DNA from: Anadara kagoshimensis
Lineage: Eukaryota > Mollusca > Bivalvia > Arcoida > Arcidae
DNA: 64,000 nt
Assembly: GCA_021292105.1 (NCBI GenBank)
Contig: CM037867.1
Coordinates: 16,878,928-16,942,927 of the forward strand
Reading direction: 5' to 3'
How positions within the stretch are numbered: the stretch's first letter is position 1; each line of letters opens with the position of its first letter. Positions 33,551 through 44,027 of the stretch are shown piece by piece. Position numbers and translations under genes: made by a program. A model generated the notes under the pieces. That model saw nothing but the letters and a program-made list of their open reading frames with translations, was not told the origin of the DNA and made no database searches.

Positions 33551-33627
33551 GTCCTCCGTTGGCCTAATGGATAAGGATGTAGATTTAGAATTAGAATGTA
33601 GAGTTCAAGTCCCGCTGAGGACAAAAT
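33551..33627 (+). tRNA. tRNA-Arg-like sequence (pseudogene or SINE head)
   Basis: GTCCTCC at 33551 pairs with TGAGGAC at 33616-33622, six of seven acceptor positions. Box A TGGCCTAATGGATAAGG is that of animal tRNA-Arg genes, and box B is GTTCAAGTCCC. The D-arm side has an extra T and the anticodon stem (ATGTAGATTTAGAATTAGAA) does not pair well, so a working tRNA is unlikely. It heads the AAAT/palindrome composite that follows. Confidence 0.5.
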
Positions 33628-33719
33628 TGAGTTAGTAAATTGGTAATAAATGATGTTCAGTAATGTTATCTTAATTATATGTGATTTCAGGATAAATTAC
33701 ATAAGATTTAAAAATTATA

Positions 33720-33960
33720 TATATGAATAATAAATAAATAATAAATAAATAAATAAATGAAATATTAACAAAGTAAAACTATTTAATAACAATAAAATAA
33801 ATATTTTTTAAATAAAAAGATTAAATAAATAAAATAAAATAAATTAATAACAATAAAATAAATATTTTGCAAATGAAAAATAAAAAATATAACAATTTAA
33901 TTAGGAAAGTAATAATTATTTTTAACATCATATTTATATAATTTTAAAATTAAAAATAAC
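33720..33960. repeat. (AAAT)n-rich tract
   Basis: Runs of AAATAAAT alternating with ATAATAAATA; middle part of the composite repeat 33551-34215. Confidence 0.9.
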
Positions 33961-34043
33961 ATATATTGAACTCTGTTTCCTGTATTTGTTTGTAAAACAA
34001 ACCATTAAAGATCCTTAAAAGCGCATTTAAATCTTCTACTAAA

Positions 34044-34215
34044 AGAAGGCTTATAGGTGGCTTATAGATGGCTTATATTCTGAATGCCAATAAGCCATCT
34101 ATAAGCCGGCCTATAGAAGGCTTACAGGTCATCTATAAACGGCTTATAGATCTCTATAAGCCCTCTATAAACCCGCTATAAGCCACCTATAAGCTGGCTT
34201 ATAGACAGTTTATCA
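34044..34215. repeat. Palindromic GGCTTATAG array, locus 2
   Basis: About twelve alternating GGCTTATAG / CTATAAGCC units of 10-14 bp form multiple potential hairpins, for example GGCTTATAGATGGCTTAT against ATAAGCCATCTATAAGCC. It begins AGGCTTATAGGTGGCTTATA, sharing the exact GGTGGCTTATAG of locus 1. Confidence 0.88.
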
Positions 34216-34812
34216 TCTTGTGTGTCATATAATAGATTAAAGTCCACTCCAAAAATTATTAAAATTTTGCTTAACCTCTTGTCTGCGGTTTCACAACAAA
34301 TAAACATCGAATCGATTATTTTAAAAAAGGCCATATGTAGAAAATCCATTTGTTTTCGTTAAAACTAGATATGCATTTTCTTCGGATGTTTAATAATAAA
34401 GTTTTATCAGAAAGATTGATTGTATTTACTAGTTATATATAAATATAATCAACTATAAATAACCCAAACCTTGTTTGAAGAATAGGAAGGATTAGTCAAT
34501 ATTGTATATAATCATAATTTTCACATCAGATGAACATCTCGAATTAAAAACGTGAGCAATTTTTATTGAAGATTTGTTCTGTTCAATTTGATTTTAAGCA
34601 AGATTTCACATTGACCAATGCGTTTGTAATTGGATTATAACAATACATGTTTGTTGATTTTTTTATATCGTTTATCAATTAAACACTTGAAAACTAAATT
34701 TAAATTTTGGGCCTGGTTGACTAAAGATCTAGAATCACATAAAGACCCATCCTGAAAAGTTTATTAGAGTAAACATACTTTGATAACATGAATGCTAACA
34801 TCTTTTCCTTAC
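34216..34812. other. Intronic sequence left of the YWTD exon
   Basis: No further feature seen. Confidence 0.5.
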
Positions 34813-35087
34813 CAACTAAGCATAAATTTGTGTATCTAATCAGTTGAGACTCAGGCACGACGGTCTTCCCTTTTGTACCTAGGATTGCATGCATTTTAAT
34901 AATATTCTTATGTATTCCGCTAGTCCAGTATATGATGCTTGCTTTTTTATCCACAGCAAACGTCCGCAGATCTGCTGGGCCCGTAATTTGTGGTATTATA
35001 ACTTCCTCATGTTTGTTTTCAACGTTAATTCTATAAATTCCAGTGTCTTTGATGTCTAATTTATTTGCTCGATGGTAGTAAATGAAT
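34813..35087 (-). CDS. Gene A exon: YWTD propeller 2, LDLR class B repeats
   Basis: Acceptor TTTATTTTAG, donor GTTG|GTAAGG, 275 nt. It encodes FIYYHRANKLDIKDTGIYRI, PADLRTFAVDKKASIIYWTS and KNIIKMHAILGTKGKTVV. IYWTS and the 'p-x-dL-r-t-f-a-V-D' pattern identify an LDLR class B (YWTD) repeat. Phase entry completes a Gly codon with 36776. Confidence 0.82.
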
Positions 35088-35109
35088 CTAAAATAAACGT
35101 GGTCAAAAG

Positions 35110-35215
35110 TTTACATTTTATATAACTATATTACGAAAGGCTACTTTTATGACAGACTTCATTTTTCTATTGCCTCTCCGGCTTATGGTGTATTGTGTGT
35201 CCCATTTTATACGCT
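35110..35215 (+). mobile_element. Penelope-like RT fragment, interrupted by mariner
   Basis: GACTTCATTTTTCTATTGCC, then TCTCCGGCTTATGGTGTATT and CATTTTATACGCTA, correspond to the DDFIFSI/SPAYGVF/LIRY region. The copy stops at TACGAGGG, where a mariner-type end begins. Confidence 0.65.
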
Positions 35216-35650
35216 ACGAGGGGAAGTCATAGAACAGTGTATTCAGCCAAGCGTAACAAAAAATTTCTTTTCTTATTTAGACAACACAACATTCCGCTAT
35301 TTTAAACTTATTAGGTTTATTTGTCACAACATATTTGTGTAATTCTCAAAAGCATTCAAAGTTGGTGACCATCAAGCAATGATGGAAAATCAAAATGTTG
35401 AGTTTAGGGCAGTAATAAAGTTCCTCACAGTAGAGGGATCAAATGCCAAAGAAATTCGCCGGCGAATGGCCGAGGTGTACGGTGACAGTGGTCCTGCCTA
35501 TTCCACTGTGGCAAAATGGTCAGCTGAATTTAAACGTGGGCGCAGCTCACTGAAGGATGATCCAAGGTTAGATCGCCCAGCTGATGCTATCACAAAGAAA
35601 ATTACATTGGTGAGTTGTCATATTAAAGTGAATTTTCACGCAATGCGTTG
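35216..35650 (+). mobile_element. Truncated mariner element
   Basis: The start TACGAGGGGAAGTCATAGAA resembles a mariner terminal repeat placed at a TA target. The transposase N-terminus lies at 35379-35605. The right end was not found, and coding similarity stops abruptly after ADAITKK. Confidence 0.6.
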
Positions 35651-35813
35651 CCATATTGAAACAAGAACGAAACGGGATCTTTCGATTTCATTTTTTCTTT
35701 TCGGAGAACCAGTGCTAAGTATGCCTATAATGTCTGTAGCTAAAACTTATGAATTGTTTCGTGATTTTCTAAGAAAATATAGAAAAAGTAGATTAGACTT
35801 TCTAAAGGTTTGA
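35379..35813 (+). pseudogene. Mariner transposase N-terminal fragment
   Basis: Residues 1-75 match the mariner/Tc1-class DNA-binding domain: EFRAVIKFLTVEGSNAKEIR, VYGDSGPAYSTVAKWSAEF and FKRGRSSLKDDPRLDRP (usually GRP). In complete mariners this is followed by the DDD catalytic domain; here residues 76-144 are unrelated, so the catalytic part is gone. Confidence 0.8.
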
Positions 35814-36775
35814 AAATTTAAAAATTTTCATTTGGCATATGCTGAAATTAGAAAAACCTCTATCAAAGAACTTTGTCTTCACGGTTAAGCAAATTAGAAT
35901 CTATTTTGAGTATCAATTTAGGAAAGGAAATTCTCGCCCATGGGGTTGAATATTTCAGTCAGCGACAAGGCAAGTTGATTCTTCTTCTACTTTAATGACA
36001 TTTAAGCATCAAATGAATACCATCGACATTGACGTCATCTTTGGTTATGTGACTTTCTTATTTGACTTTTTACATCAAAATAAATATGATCGTCTGAAAG
36101 AATGTACATGATTTTGGTTTATACAACATGTATAAACTTATTTATGGTAATTTATTCTAATCTCCGAGAATAAACATTTTAAACACAATGAAACTGTCTA
36201 AATCTTTGAGAATCGGGCGTCGCAAAACGACGACGTCATATTCTTACAGTATGATGTCATTCAATTGTTCTTTGAATGTGACGTCACGGAAAATCCGCAC
36301 GTCTAGGCGAAGATAAACGCACCTGAAGATAGAAATTTCCACAATCGTTTCTTTATATACAATATATTATCATAAACATAGAAAGATGAATACACATCAT
36401 GTACATAGTGTGTATGTAAAGTCCTTTGTTTCGGATTCCGTCTGATCTTTAGTAGCCTACTAATTAAAAAATTGACATGACCTGATACGAAGGGTTGTTT
36501 ATACACATTATGAATATTATATTATTATATGCATTTGTCATTTTTACTATAATTTTAATTTTGTTTTTGTTTTATCTGTTGTTGCAAATTTATTATATTT
36601 TTGTAAAATGAAATCAGGCAAAGTAATAAAATTCAATACTAGCCAAGTAAGTTCAACACTTGAACTTAAAAGAAAAAAGCGAGACCATGTTCTCTAGAAG
36701 AATATGCCAATTTCATTTAACAAGCTAAAACCATGTACGTTTGAAATAAAAATCCTAACTGTATCACTTACGTAC
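35814..36775. other. Intronic sequence, no gene seen
   Basis: AT-rich. TGACGTCA-like sites occur at about 36227 and 36277 but there is no promoter context. Confidence 0.45.
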
Positions 36776-36974
36776 CCGTTAAATGTATCTAGAATAATGA
36801 AGCTTGGGTAATATTTATATGGTAACCTATATTCTTCTGTGTGGTTTTTCCCGTCTAAACCAATAGATTCGATTGTGGAATTGCGAGAGACAGAAAATAA
36901 AATACGTCTTTGGAAAACATCAAGAGTTATTGACCATATCTCTATCGAAGTGCCTGGGTAAAACTCTTCTACCC
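36776..36974 (-). CDS. Gene A exon: YWTD propeller 2
   Basis: Acceptor TGATTTTCAG, donor AACGG|GTACGT, 199 nt. It encodes VEEFYPGTSIEIWSITLDVF, RRILFSVSRNSTIESIGLDG and PSFIILDTFNG. 'ILFSV...tIesIgLDG' is the LDLR class B pattern. The GG|GTACGT donor (rather than GTAAGT four bases on) is chosen because it gives the phase needed by 35087, and because the same GG|GTACGT occurs at 41211. Confidence 0.78.
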
Positions 36975-37464
36975 CTGAAAATCATAAATGTATGTTTCAA
37001 TTATAATGTTCATCATTAAATAAAAAGTTCATTAAAAGCTCCATATATGTGTGTTTCTTTATACTAAGAAGCATATGCTTCTACCGTTTCCTAAGGTTAA
37101 ATACCTTGCTTGATCTTACCCCAATATAACGCTTCCAACAAGTTTGATGATAACACACGCACAAGATTATTGCATAATGCGTAGCGAGGAGAATGGAATT
37201 ATAACATTGAGTTTTGAAATTATAAACTGTCTCGTGATGCCAAAAAGATAATTACATACTAATGTCAATATAATAGCCGTATAACTCAATCGTATGTTGG
37301 GTTTCCCATTTTGCAGACATTCACTTTCTATCAAAATTATGCTTCAGTTGCGTTTTGCAAAATGAAAAAAGTAATGTAGATATTAAAAATAATTTTGAAA
37401 CAATGGATAACCCAGTCTGTATAATTTTGATGTCTTGTAAGGAATATATATATAAACTACTTGC

Positions 37465-37665
37465 CTGTACCATTAAGATAAGCGCGTCTTATTCCGAAAC
37501 CCTGTACCCAGTAAATTTGTAATTCTTTTGGATCAAATTCAATGCCACCATTACCATATGTGCTGAAACTTTCAACAGGAATTCTGCGCGTATTTTCAAA
37601 TTTTCCTTGTAGCAAATATAGTTCTAAAAATATCTGATCACTGAGTAAAAGAAATGTCTGAACAT
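37465..37665 (-). CDS. Gene A exon: YWTD propeller 2
   Basis: Acceptor TTATTATCACAG. It encodes VQTFLLLSDQIFLELYLLQG and EFDPKELQIYWVQGFGIRRA then YLNGTG. 'IYWVqG-x-GIrRAyLNGtG' is a class B repeat. The best donor is a GC site, ACAG|GCAAGT; a GT site six bases earlier (AATG|GTACAG) keeps the same phase and would remove two residues. Confidence 0.8.
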
Positions 37666-37981
37666 CTGTGATAATAAAAAAAAACATACATTTAACTATT
37701 TTAGTCACCGTTAATATGCACGAAATAATTAATTCAATAATCAACAAAAGTTCAACTTCTGGTTTTTATTTTCGAAATAAGAATTAAAATATGTTTGTTT
37801 TCAACGCTTTCTATGGCTTATGATCTACTCGAGCATAAATATTCCTGTCCATGGTAAAATTACAACATAAAAAACAAATCAAAATTGAAATTGGAAACTA
37901 GTTAGGTTAAGATATCATTTTAACTTCTGCCAGTAAATTGAGGCCATTCGCCCAAGATTAATAAGCACTGCTCTTACTTAC
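37666..37981. other. Intron of gene A
   Basis: 316 bp, no other content. Confidence 0.7.
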
Positions 37982-38119
37982 CATCTGCATTTATACATGT
38001 GTGTTCATCAACTGACATTTGAAAGCCCTTATAACACGAACAATACACGTACGGATAGTCATTCGTATCACTGCATTTTTGTGAACACTTTCCGTTTTCT
38101 TTGGAACATATGCTAATAT
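37982..38119 (-). CDS. Gene A exon: EGF-like domain
   Basis: Acceptor ACATTTCATTTAAG, donor AGATG|GTAAGT, 138 nt. It encodes ISICSKENGKCSQKCSDTND and YVYCSCYKGFQMSVDEHTC. Six cysteines in the EGF order (C..NGKCSQ.C...YCSCYKGF...C). EGF modules border YWTD propellers in the LDL receptor family, as here. Confidence 0.83.
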
Positions 38120-38444
38120 CTTAAATGAAATGTAGAACAAATGTTTAATCAAACAAAAGTAATACCAGTTCATATCAAAATTGGAATACAAAACTAGAAA
38201 ATTAAGGTTAAACACATAAGCTTTCATCAGGGATATGAGGCAAAGATAAGCAAGCTATATATGCGATGTTTGGAATCAAATTAGAAATAAAATTAACTAA
38301 AATTAATTAAAATTTACGTCAAATATTTCGAGGATAAATGTGCATACAACGACATTATACTTATCAACAATATTTCGACTACGGACAGAAACATTCGGTT
38401 GAGGTGTATGTGGGGTTCTCCGATATGACTATTTGTTTAACTAA
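38120..38444. other. Intron of gene A
   Basis: AT-rich, nothing recognised. Confidence 0.55.
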
Positions 38445-38520
38445 ATTGCAATCTCAAAGCAAAATTAAAACTTTGAAACCGACAAATTAGTTAAGCACAT
38501 CATGTTTAGTTACCTACATC
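38445..38520 (-). mobile_element. Inverted Penelope-like tail remnant
   Basis: Complement of the tail: AAAACTTTGAAACCGACAAA then TTAGTTAAGCACATC. Confidence 0.55.
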
Positions 38521-38719
38521 TGTCTGTGTAATGGAAATCAAAAGTGATCGGAATATGGACAGATGGGTCAACAAATATAACAAAGACACAGAAACACCAT
38601 ACTTAACAATACTGAGATTCAGTCATGAAATTTTTTGAGAATTCTGATAGGCCTTTAACTGCAATATCTATGTGTCAACAACAAAGTTTGGTTTATTTAA
38701 TAAAATTTTCTTAGCGAAC

Positions 38720-39060
38720 CAATCTCTTCTAAATCAAATACATATCAACAAGCTGTCAAATCGCTCAAAATCTTTATGGCCGTCATTACAACTATTATAG
38801 TGTTGATACGTATGGTATCTCTGTACCCAAAATCACCATGGATATATTTGACGTTTCATAGTTGCATGGTCCTTTAATTGTTCAAATTTGATTACACACA
38901 TGACGGGTGTAGTTGGTAACCAAGAGGTGCCAACCACCTGTAGCACCCGGGCTCACGTCAGTGGTGCTAGTTCAAGTGTTTAACCTAATTTGTCAGCTCT
39001 AATTTTTTAGTTTTTTTACTGTTTTTGATATATGTTTGTGTTTTTGAAAATTCAATATTT
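38720..39060 (+). mobile_element. 3' end of a Penelope-like copy
   Basis: TCTTTATGGCCGTCATTACA (the FYGRHH region), TATATTTGACGTTTCATAGT, GACGGGTGTAGTTGGTAACC and the tail to about 39060. Confidence 0.75.
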
Positions 39061-39294
39061 TTTATATTAGTGTCACATTACCATAGAAATCAATTTCATA
39101 GCCACACAAATAGAAATTATATAACAAATTAGTCCATTAACATCATTACATGTTTTATTATCAGAAATCAAACGTTTAATACGTGTTTATCGTGTAATTC
39201 CCATGGTGTTAGTTTATTTTGTATAATACATCAAGATATATTTGTATTAATGTTTATGGTTACACTGCTAAAAACAAATGTACCTGTTCGTGTT

Positions 39295-39365
39295 CAAATC
39301 TGAATCTAAAACTCAAGGTGACGTTGAAAACTGACAAATAAGTTAACACGTTAACCTTGGAAATA
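39295..39365 (-). mobile_element. Inverted Penelope-like tail remnant
   Basis: ACGTTGAAAACTGACAAATA then AGTTAACACG: complement of the family tail. Confidence 0.5.
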
Positions 39366-39457
39366 AGACTAGGCTCTACAGAGGTTTTATTACTGATTTT
39401 AGTAGAAATGATATATAAAACTTACCACATGAATTATTTTAGCAGTTAAGAACACAC

Positions 39458-39559
39458 CATCTAAAGGGCAAACACAACTAAATTCCTCACTTTCTCTTAA
39501 TGAAATTGGTCGCAGTGTAAGTTGCTGACAATTAGGTTTTGAAAAACTATACACTGAAA
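39458..39559 (-). CDS. Gene A exon: degenerate EGF-like module after propeller 1
   Basis: Acceptor TATTTTTTCAG. It encodes SVYSFSKPNCQQLTLRPISL and EEFSCVCPLD. The order 'VYS-x-KPNC...L.LR...FSCVCP-D-G' matches the EGF that follows a YWTD propeller (C...C-L...fsCaCP), with one expected Cys replaced. The donor GATG|GTGTGT gives phase 1, as the next exon requires; a stronger donor at 39425 (GTG|GTAAGT) would extend to 39426 but break the phase. Confidence 0.58.
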
Positions 39560-39804
39560 CTGAAAAAATAACTGTTTATAATCAAGAAATAGTTTTCAAT
39601 ATATGCCCATAGTTATGATGTCAATAGAGACCTATACCGTTCAAAGCTTTCTCAAAATAAATTCGAACATTCTGCAAGTATGTATTTAAAACATCATAAC
39701 ATAATACCTGTCAATTAATTCAATAATCTTATGAGATGAAGCTATTAAGTGTTTAATATATTGACATGATACTCAATACAGTAATATATACACATATATT
39801 ATAT

Positions 39805-40025
39805 GTTCCCACTACGGGGACTTTGTACAACGAAGCAGGCTGCTTGCAAATAAATTGTTCACTCAGGATTACTACAAGCCTAGGCTTTTAGATGCCCTCA
39901 AAACAGTTATGACCGTCCTCACAGTATTGTTGATAAGTTTGATGTATCCGTGTCAAGGATTGAACTGGACGTCTCATAACTCCATATTCATTGTCTTCCA
40001 AGGTTTTTACTTTGCTTCTGTATTG
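39805..40025 (+). mobile_element. Penelope-like RT 3' fragment
   Basis: TTCCCACTACGGGGACTTTG, CTGCTTGCAAATAAATTGTT, AAGCCTAGGCTTTTAGATGC, GGTTTTTACTTTGCTTCTG. The central tail is deleted. Confidence 0.75.
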
Positions 40026-40222
40026 TATTTGCATTAGACCTCGTATTGGTGAAGTGATTAAGACAGTGGACTATTAGTTAAAAGTTATGAACGTGATCTA
40101 CACGTTTAAAAATGAATCTAAAGTTCAGAGCACTTAATTTACCATGAGATAATTAAAAATCGGTTATATGTCCTTAGGTAGAAAATAATAGTATATTTTT
40201 GCTATGGCCAGACAAAAAACAT

Positions 40223-40817
40223 CTATGTTGATGATTTGTTTCGAAATTTAAAGTTTTGAGAATTATCCAGACAAGAAGTATCTAGACAAAGAGAAAGAAG
40301 GACGGAATCATGATTGGAAGGACGACATTCAACTCTTTCTTTACTCAAATGATACAAAGCATATTTACATGTTCGGTTGTCAATAATCTTGAAAACTTTC
40401 CAATCTTCGTTTAGATGATAGACATTTTTAAGATAAAACTCATTAACATAGGCGAACGGACTATAATATGACATACAAATCAGTGAATTGTTATCTTTGA
40501 AACAAAATTCTCCATGTTCCTTCTGATCACTATTTTTATAAACACCGTAATATATTATAACATCGATATTTTGACTTGAACGCTCTTTATCAACACAAAC
40601 TTTTTCCCATATATTGTCTTGTTCGTAAATCTGATCAAGAGTTTCGGCTTTTTTATTCAATGAGGACACTGTAATGTAGTTTCCAAAACTAATAAAAATC
40701 CACTTTCCAAATTTACCCAAAGCAATGCGATCAAACTTTCCGTTCATCATTTTTTTTTTATATCTACCGTCCATAGTTCCACACATAATTCCTGAGGGTT
40801 CAAGCCAAAACAATATT
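40223..40817 (-). CDS. Gene A exon: last part of YWTD propeller 1, 3' end uncertain
   Basis: Acceptor TTGATTCTTTTAG at 40819-40818. It begins ILFWLEPSGIMCGTMDGRYK, a class B repeat (ILFWlE-x-S-G-I...mDG), and enters in the phase left by 41211. A donor TTTGG|GTAAAT at 40716 would end the exon after 101 nt in the phase needed by 39559, giving 'RIALVSVYSFSKPNC', which looks right for the propeller-EGF junction. The frame nevertheless stays open to a stop at 40223, and KWIFISFGNYITVSSLNKK then CYS-containing sequence (EFCFKD, RTCKYALYHL, VECRPS) reads like real protein. Either there is alternative splicing with a short secreted form, or the true donor is later. Confidence 0.6.
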
Positions 40818-41210
40818 CTAAAAGAATCAAAACATTTTATTATGAGAATTTTTATAATTACGCTAAGTCCTATATACAGAGATAAACCTTTCGGTGGAAA
40901 TATTCGGAATGAACTTACCAACCAAAGTTAAATCTGAGTTGTATATCATAAAACCATTTGTGCGGTGATATGGACCGAACCAATGGTTTATTATACGTAA
41001 TTTTGATGAGAATCTTCAAAAATATTTACCCGATTACACAAAATCATTAGACATAATTGGTTGTAGAGTTTTGTGTGTTTTGTGTTTTTATTCGTTTTCA
41101 TTTTTCTGTTTTGATTATAATTATAATTGCCCAAGTACGTTTTATTCTGCCTCAATTGTCTAAAAAAACATTTGAATAGAGGGCATGCGATATATGATAT
41201 AGATACGTAC

Positions 41211-41603
41211 CCATGTATTGAGTCTACTTGAAGAGATTGAGGTCTGACCACATATTGCAAATACAGAATTTTCGTTAGTTCACCATTTGAGACACTTATT
41301 GTCTGCGTTGTCATACTAGACCAATATATATTTTCTGCCACCCAATCAACAGAAAGATCAGTGAAAGGATCACCGGTATGTACAAATTTCCGGTGAGTGA
41401 AGTACGATGTGTAATTCCAATCAGTATGCATAATAATGTTGATTTGCGGCTGTGCCAAAATAAGACATTACGATTATGCAAAATATCCAATGTGTAAACA
41501 GGTTCGTCCGTTCTTATTTCTTTTGTTAAAAACATCTGAGTATGTGTCTTCATGATATAATGTTTTATGCTTTTATTTGTTGTTATGAGCACATTTCTTT
41601 CAA
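41211..41603 (-). CDS. Gene A exon: YWTD propeller 1, one frameshift
   Basis: Acceptor TTTATTTTTTCAG, donor CATGG|GTACGT. The first part encodes ERNVLITTNKSIKHYIMKTH and PVYTLDILHNRNVLFWHS; the second, in another frame, encodes INIIMHTDWNYTSYF, LSVDWVAENIYWSSMTTQTI and RPQSLQVDSIHG. The class B pattern (NVLFWHS, LSVDWVAENIYWSS) continues across the break at about 41452, so a single-base indel (mutation or assembly error) separates the halves. Phases at both ends match neighbours. Confidence 0.72.
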
Positions 41604-41757
41604 CTGAAAAAATAAATGATATATATTCATTTCTAAATATGATCATATAAAATATAAAATAAAATAAAAATTCAAAAGGTAAAATTATTTTTTCTACTTG
41701 ATATCAAATGGCACTGCATTATAGTTAAGATATATTAATGTTAATCAATGTCTTCAT

Positions 41758-42032
41758 AAAGGTTAATGGCCGTCATCAGAATTTTGTTGATAAGTGATTT
41801 TGATTAAAACTGTATATCAAATTATCCTAGGTATATTTGACGTCCCTTTCATTTGCATTTCTCACTGACATTGACAAGAAGTTAGCTTAACAGGAATTGT
41901 CTATCCATCCTTAGCAACCGGCCTCACTTCCATGATAAAAGTTCATGTAATCAAGCTTGCTTGTCAATTTCGAAAGTTATTGCTTTACTTTGCAATTGTT
42001 TATTTCGAAATGGTTTGGTATGTTTGTTTTTG
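41758..42032 (+). mobile_element. 3' end of a Penelope-like copy
   Basis: TTAATGGCCGTCATCAGAAT, GTATATTTGACGTCCC, CCGGCCTCACTTCCATGA and GTTATTGCTTTACTTTGC then GGTTTGGTATGTTTGTTTTT. Confidence 0.75.
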
Positions 42033-42334
42033 ATTGATGGTCATTTATTCATCATTGAATGCCGACCAAATCTTTCTCATATCCAGTGTCCTTTGTAATA
42101 TCCATTTAGTCATTTTTGACGAAAGCTTCATACGAAACAAGGAGGTATTCGCTGTTAAAAACATCATATTGTCACGGACGCACTCATTTTCTCTTTTGGA
42201 AAACAACAAACGTGTATGTGTTGAGAAAATATTATTTTATGTGCCAAGCAAGAACTTATTTCACTTTTACGTAGGTGGGATAAAGGTGGAGAGACGCAAA
42301 TTCTGACAAGAAATTGCATTTGAATTTGATTTAC

Positions 42335-42601
42335 CGAAATAATTTGATCTTGTATCATAATCTTTCCATGTTGTTGATAATGAACTCTTGCAGTATTTGC
42401 CACAGATAAAAGGTAATTTTTCTGAACAGTTTCTGTAATACACTGTCGCCATCGATTTATTAACAATAAGAACATAACAACGATTGTTCACATTTACTAA
42501 GGATTCGTTGATAACTACAAATGGTTCTCTGACATCACTTTTATGATACCAATGGTAAAATTTGTCATCTGAGTGGATGTGAAACACATTGTTATCCAGT
42601 T
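42335..42601 (-). CDS. Gene A exon: C-terminal half of CTLD-B
   Basis: Acceptor TTATCCTTTCAG, donor TTTCG|GTAAAT, 267 nt. It encodes LDNNVFHIHSDDKFYHWYHK, NNRCYVLIVNKSMATVYYRN and CSEKLPFICGKYC. The three C-terminal canonical cysteines (NRC, RNC, FIC) are present. No EPN or QPD. Joins in phase to 51404 across an 8.8-kb intron that contains the 5-kb transposon. Confidence 0.82.
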
Positions 42602-42849
42602 CTGAAAGGATAATTAACACAGTTTGCAAAACAATACAGAGTAATTTCCCCTTTTTATGGTTAAGTTTGGATAATGTAAATGCATGTGGAAGTTCTCAAA
42701 GTGTTGTAGCGCATGTTTTCAAAACTTTTAAAAAAAAATCTGAAAGAAATAATTCACTTCTCATTCTTTTACAAAAACGGTGTGTGTCTAGATACAAATA
42801 TCTGGTGCTGAACATAGATTCTGGTAATATTGTTAAGTATCATACGGAT

Positions 42850-43620
42850 CATAAACAAATGTGTACTGAAGATACCATCAACAAAATGTGAAGTTTTTGA
42901 TAGTTTTTTATGTCTCTGAGAGAAGACTGTCGCCAAATCATTAAACTCCATATACAGATATATAATTGACGTTCTCTCTCTTAACAATCCTACATTTGGA
43001 TACTATGTAAATTTCAGCTATCCTATTGAGCTTGGAATAAAAGAAACGAATGATTCCTCAAGTTCTGCTTCATATTTAGACTTATACTTGAATTATGACG
43101 CATACGAATGACTTCATTTGAAACTTTATGACAAACCTAATACTTTCAATTGATCAATTGTCAATTTTGTTTTTCTATCCAACAATATACCTGCTTCTCC
43201 TGCTTATGATGTATTTGTTTCCAAATTAATACGCTATAGTAGAGTTTGTTCTCAATACGGTGACTTTGTACAACGAAGCAAGCTGCTTGCAGAAAAAATT
43301 GTTGACTCATGGATATTGCAAGCCTTATCAAGGTCCTCAAAAAACTGTATGGCGGTCATCACAGTATTGTTTATAAGTTTGGTGTCCTTGTGTCGAAGAT
43401 TGCCTTGGATATATTTTACGTACCATAGTTCCAAGTTCTTTCCACGCAATTTTGATTAAATAAACCTAAACAGTAGGTACTTACCCTTCCAAAGCACTTG
43501 GTCTTACTTATCTGGTGGAAGTTTAAATGTCTAAGCTGACTTTTCAGTTCCAAAGTTTTTACTCTGCTTCTGGATCGTGAATTGGACATGGATTGGTATG
43601 TTTGTTTTTTGAATATCAGT
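42850..43620 (+). mobile_element. Penelope-like RT copy with internal deletion
   Basis: Starts TGTGTACTGAAGATACCATC (as in the 60-kb copy), then jumps from about the LEFLIDN codons to GAGAAGACTGTCGCCAAATC, losing the IPMGTNCAP box, and continues to the tail at 43540-43615. Confidence 0.8.
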
Positions 43621-44027
43621 TAAATGTAATATTTTCTTTTTAAACTTGTACTAGTACTCCAAACGTTGAATTAATTTTTTCTACTGTAAATTAAAAACAG
43701 TTTTCGAATTCTCACTATACGCACAAACACATAGGTGCCACTGTTATTTGGTCAAAAGAATTGTATCTTAAAATGTGTAACCACATATTGACATATAAAC
43801 CTATAGAATTACACATTCAAAACGTTTAGTTTAAAATGTTAAAATAAAATTGATGAAAAGATGAAGTTTTGATATATTCAGTCAGAGTTTGAATTTTAAA
43901 AGTAATTCCAACTGACAATTAAGAATATTACATATCATAGACAAACTACTTTGTCAATGAACATAAGCATGGGCAATATTCAAATTAAAAAGACCTTCTC
44001 ATGGAGTATCTAATCAAACACAAACAT

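Noticed and set aside
33551..33627. Functional tRNA-Arg gene
   Set aside because: The anticodon stem does not pair and the D-side linker has an extra base; kept only as a tRNA-like head.
36220..36290. Promoter with CRE sites (TGACGTCA)
   Set aside because: Two CRE-like sites only, inside a gene A intron, with no TATA, initiator or ORF in position.
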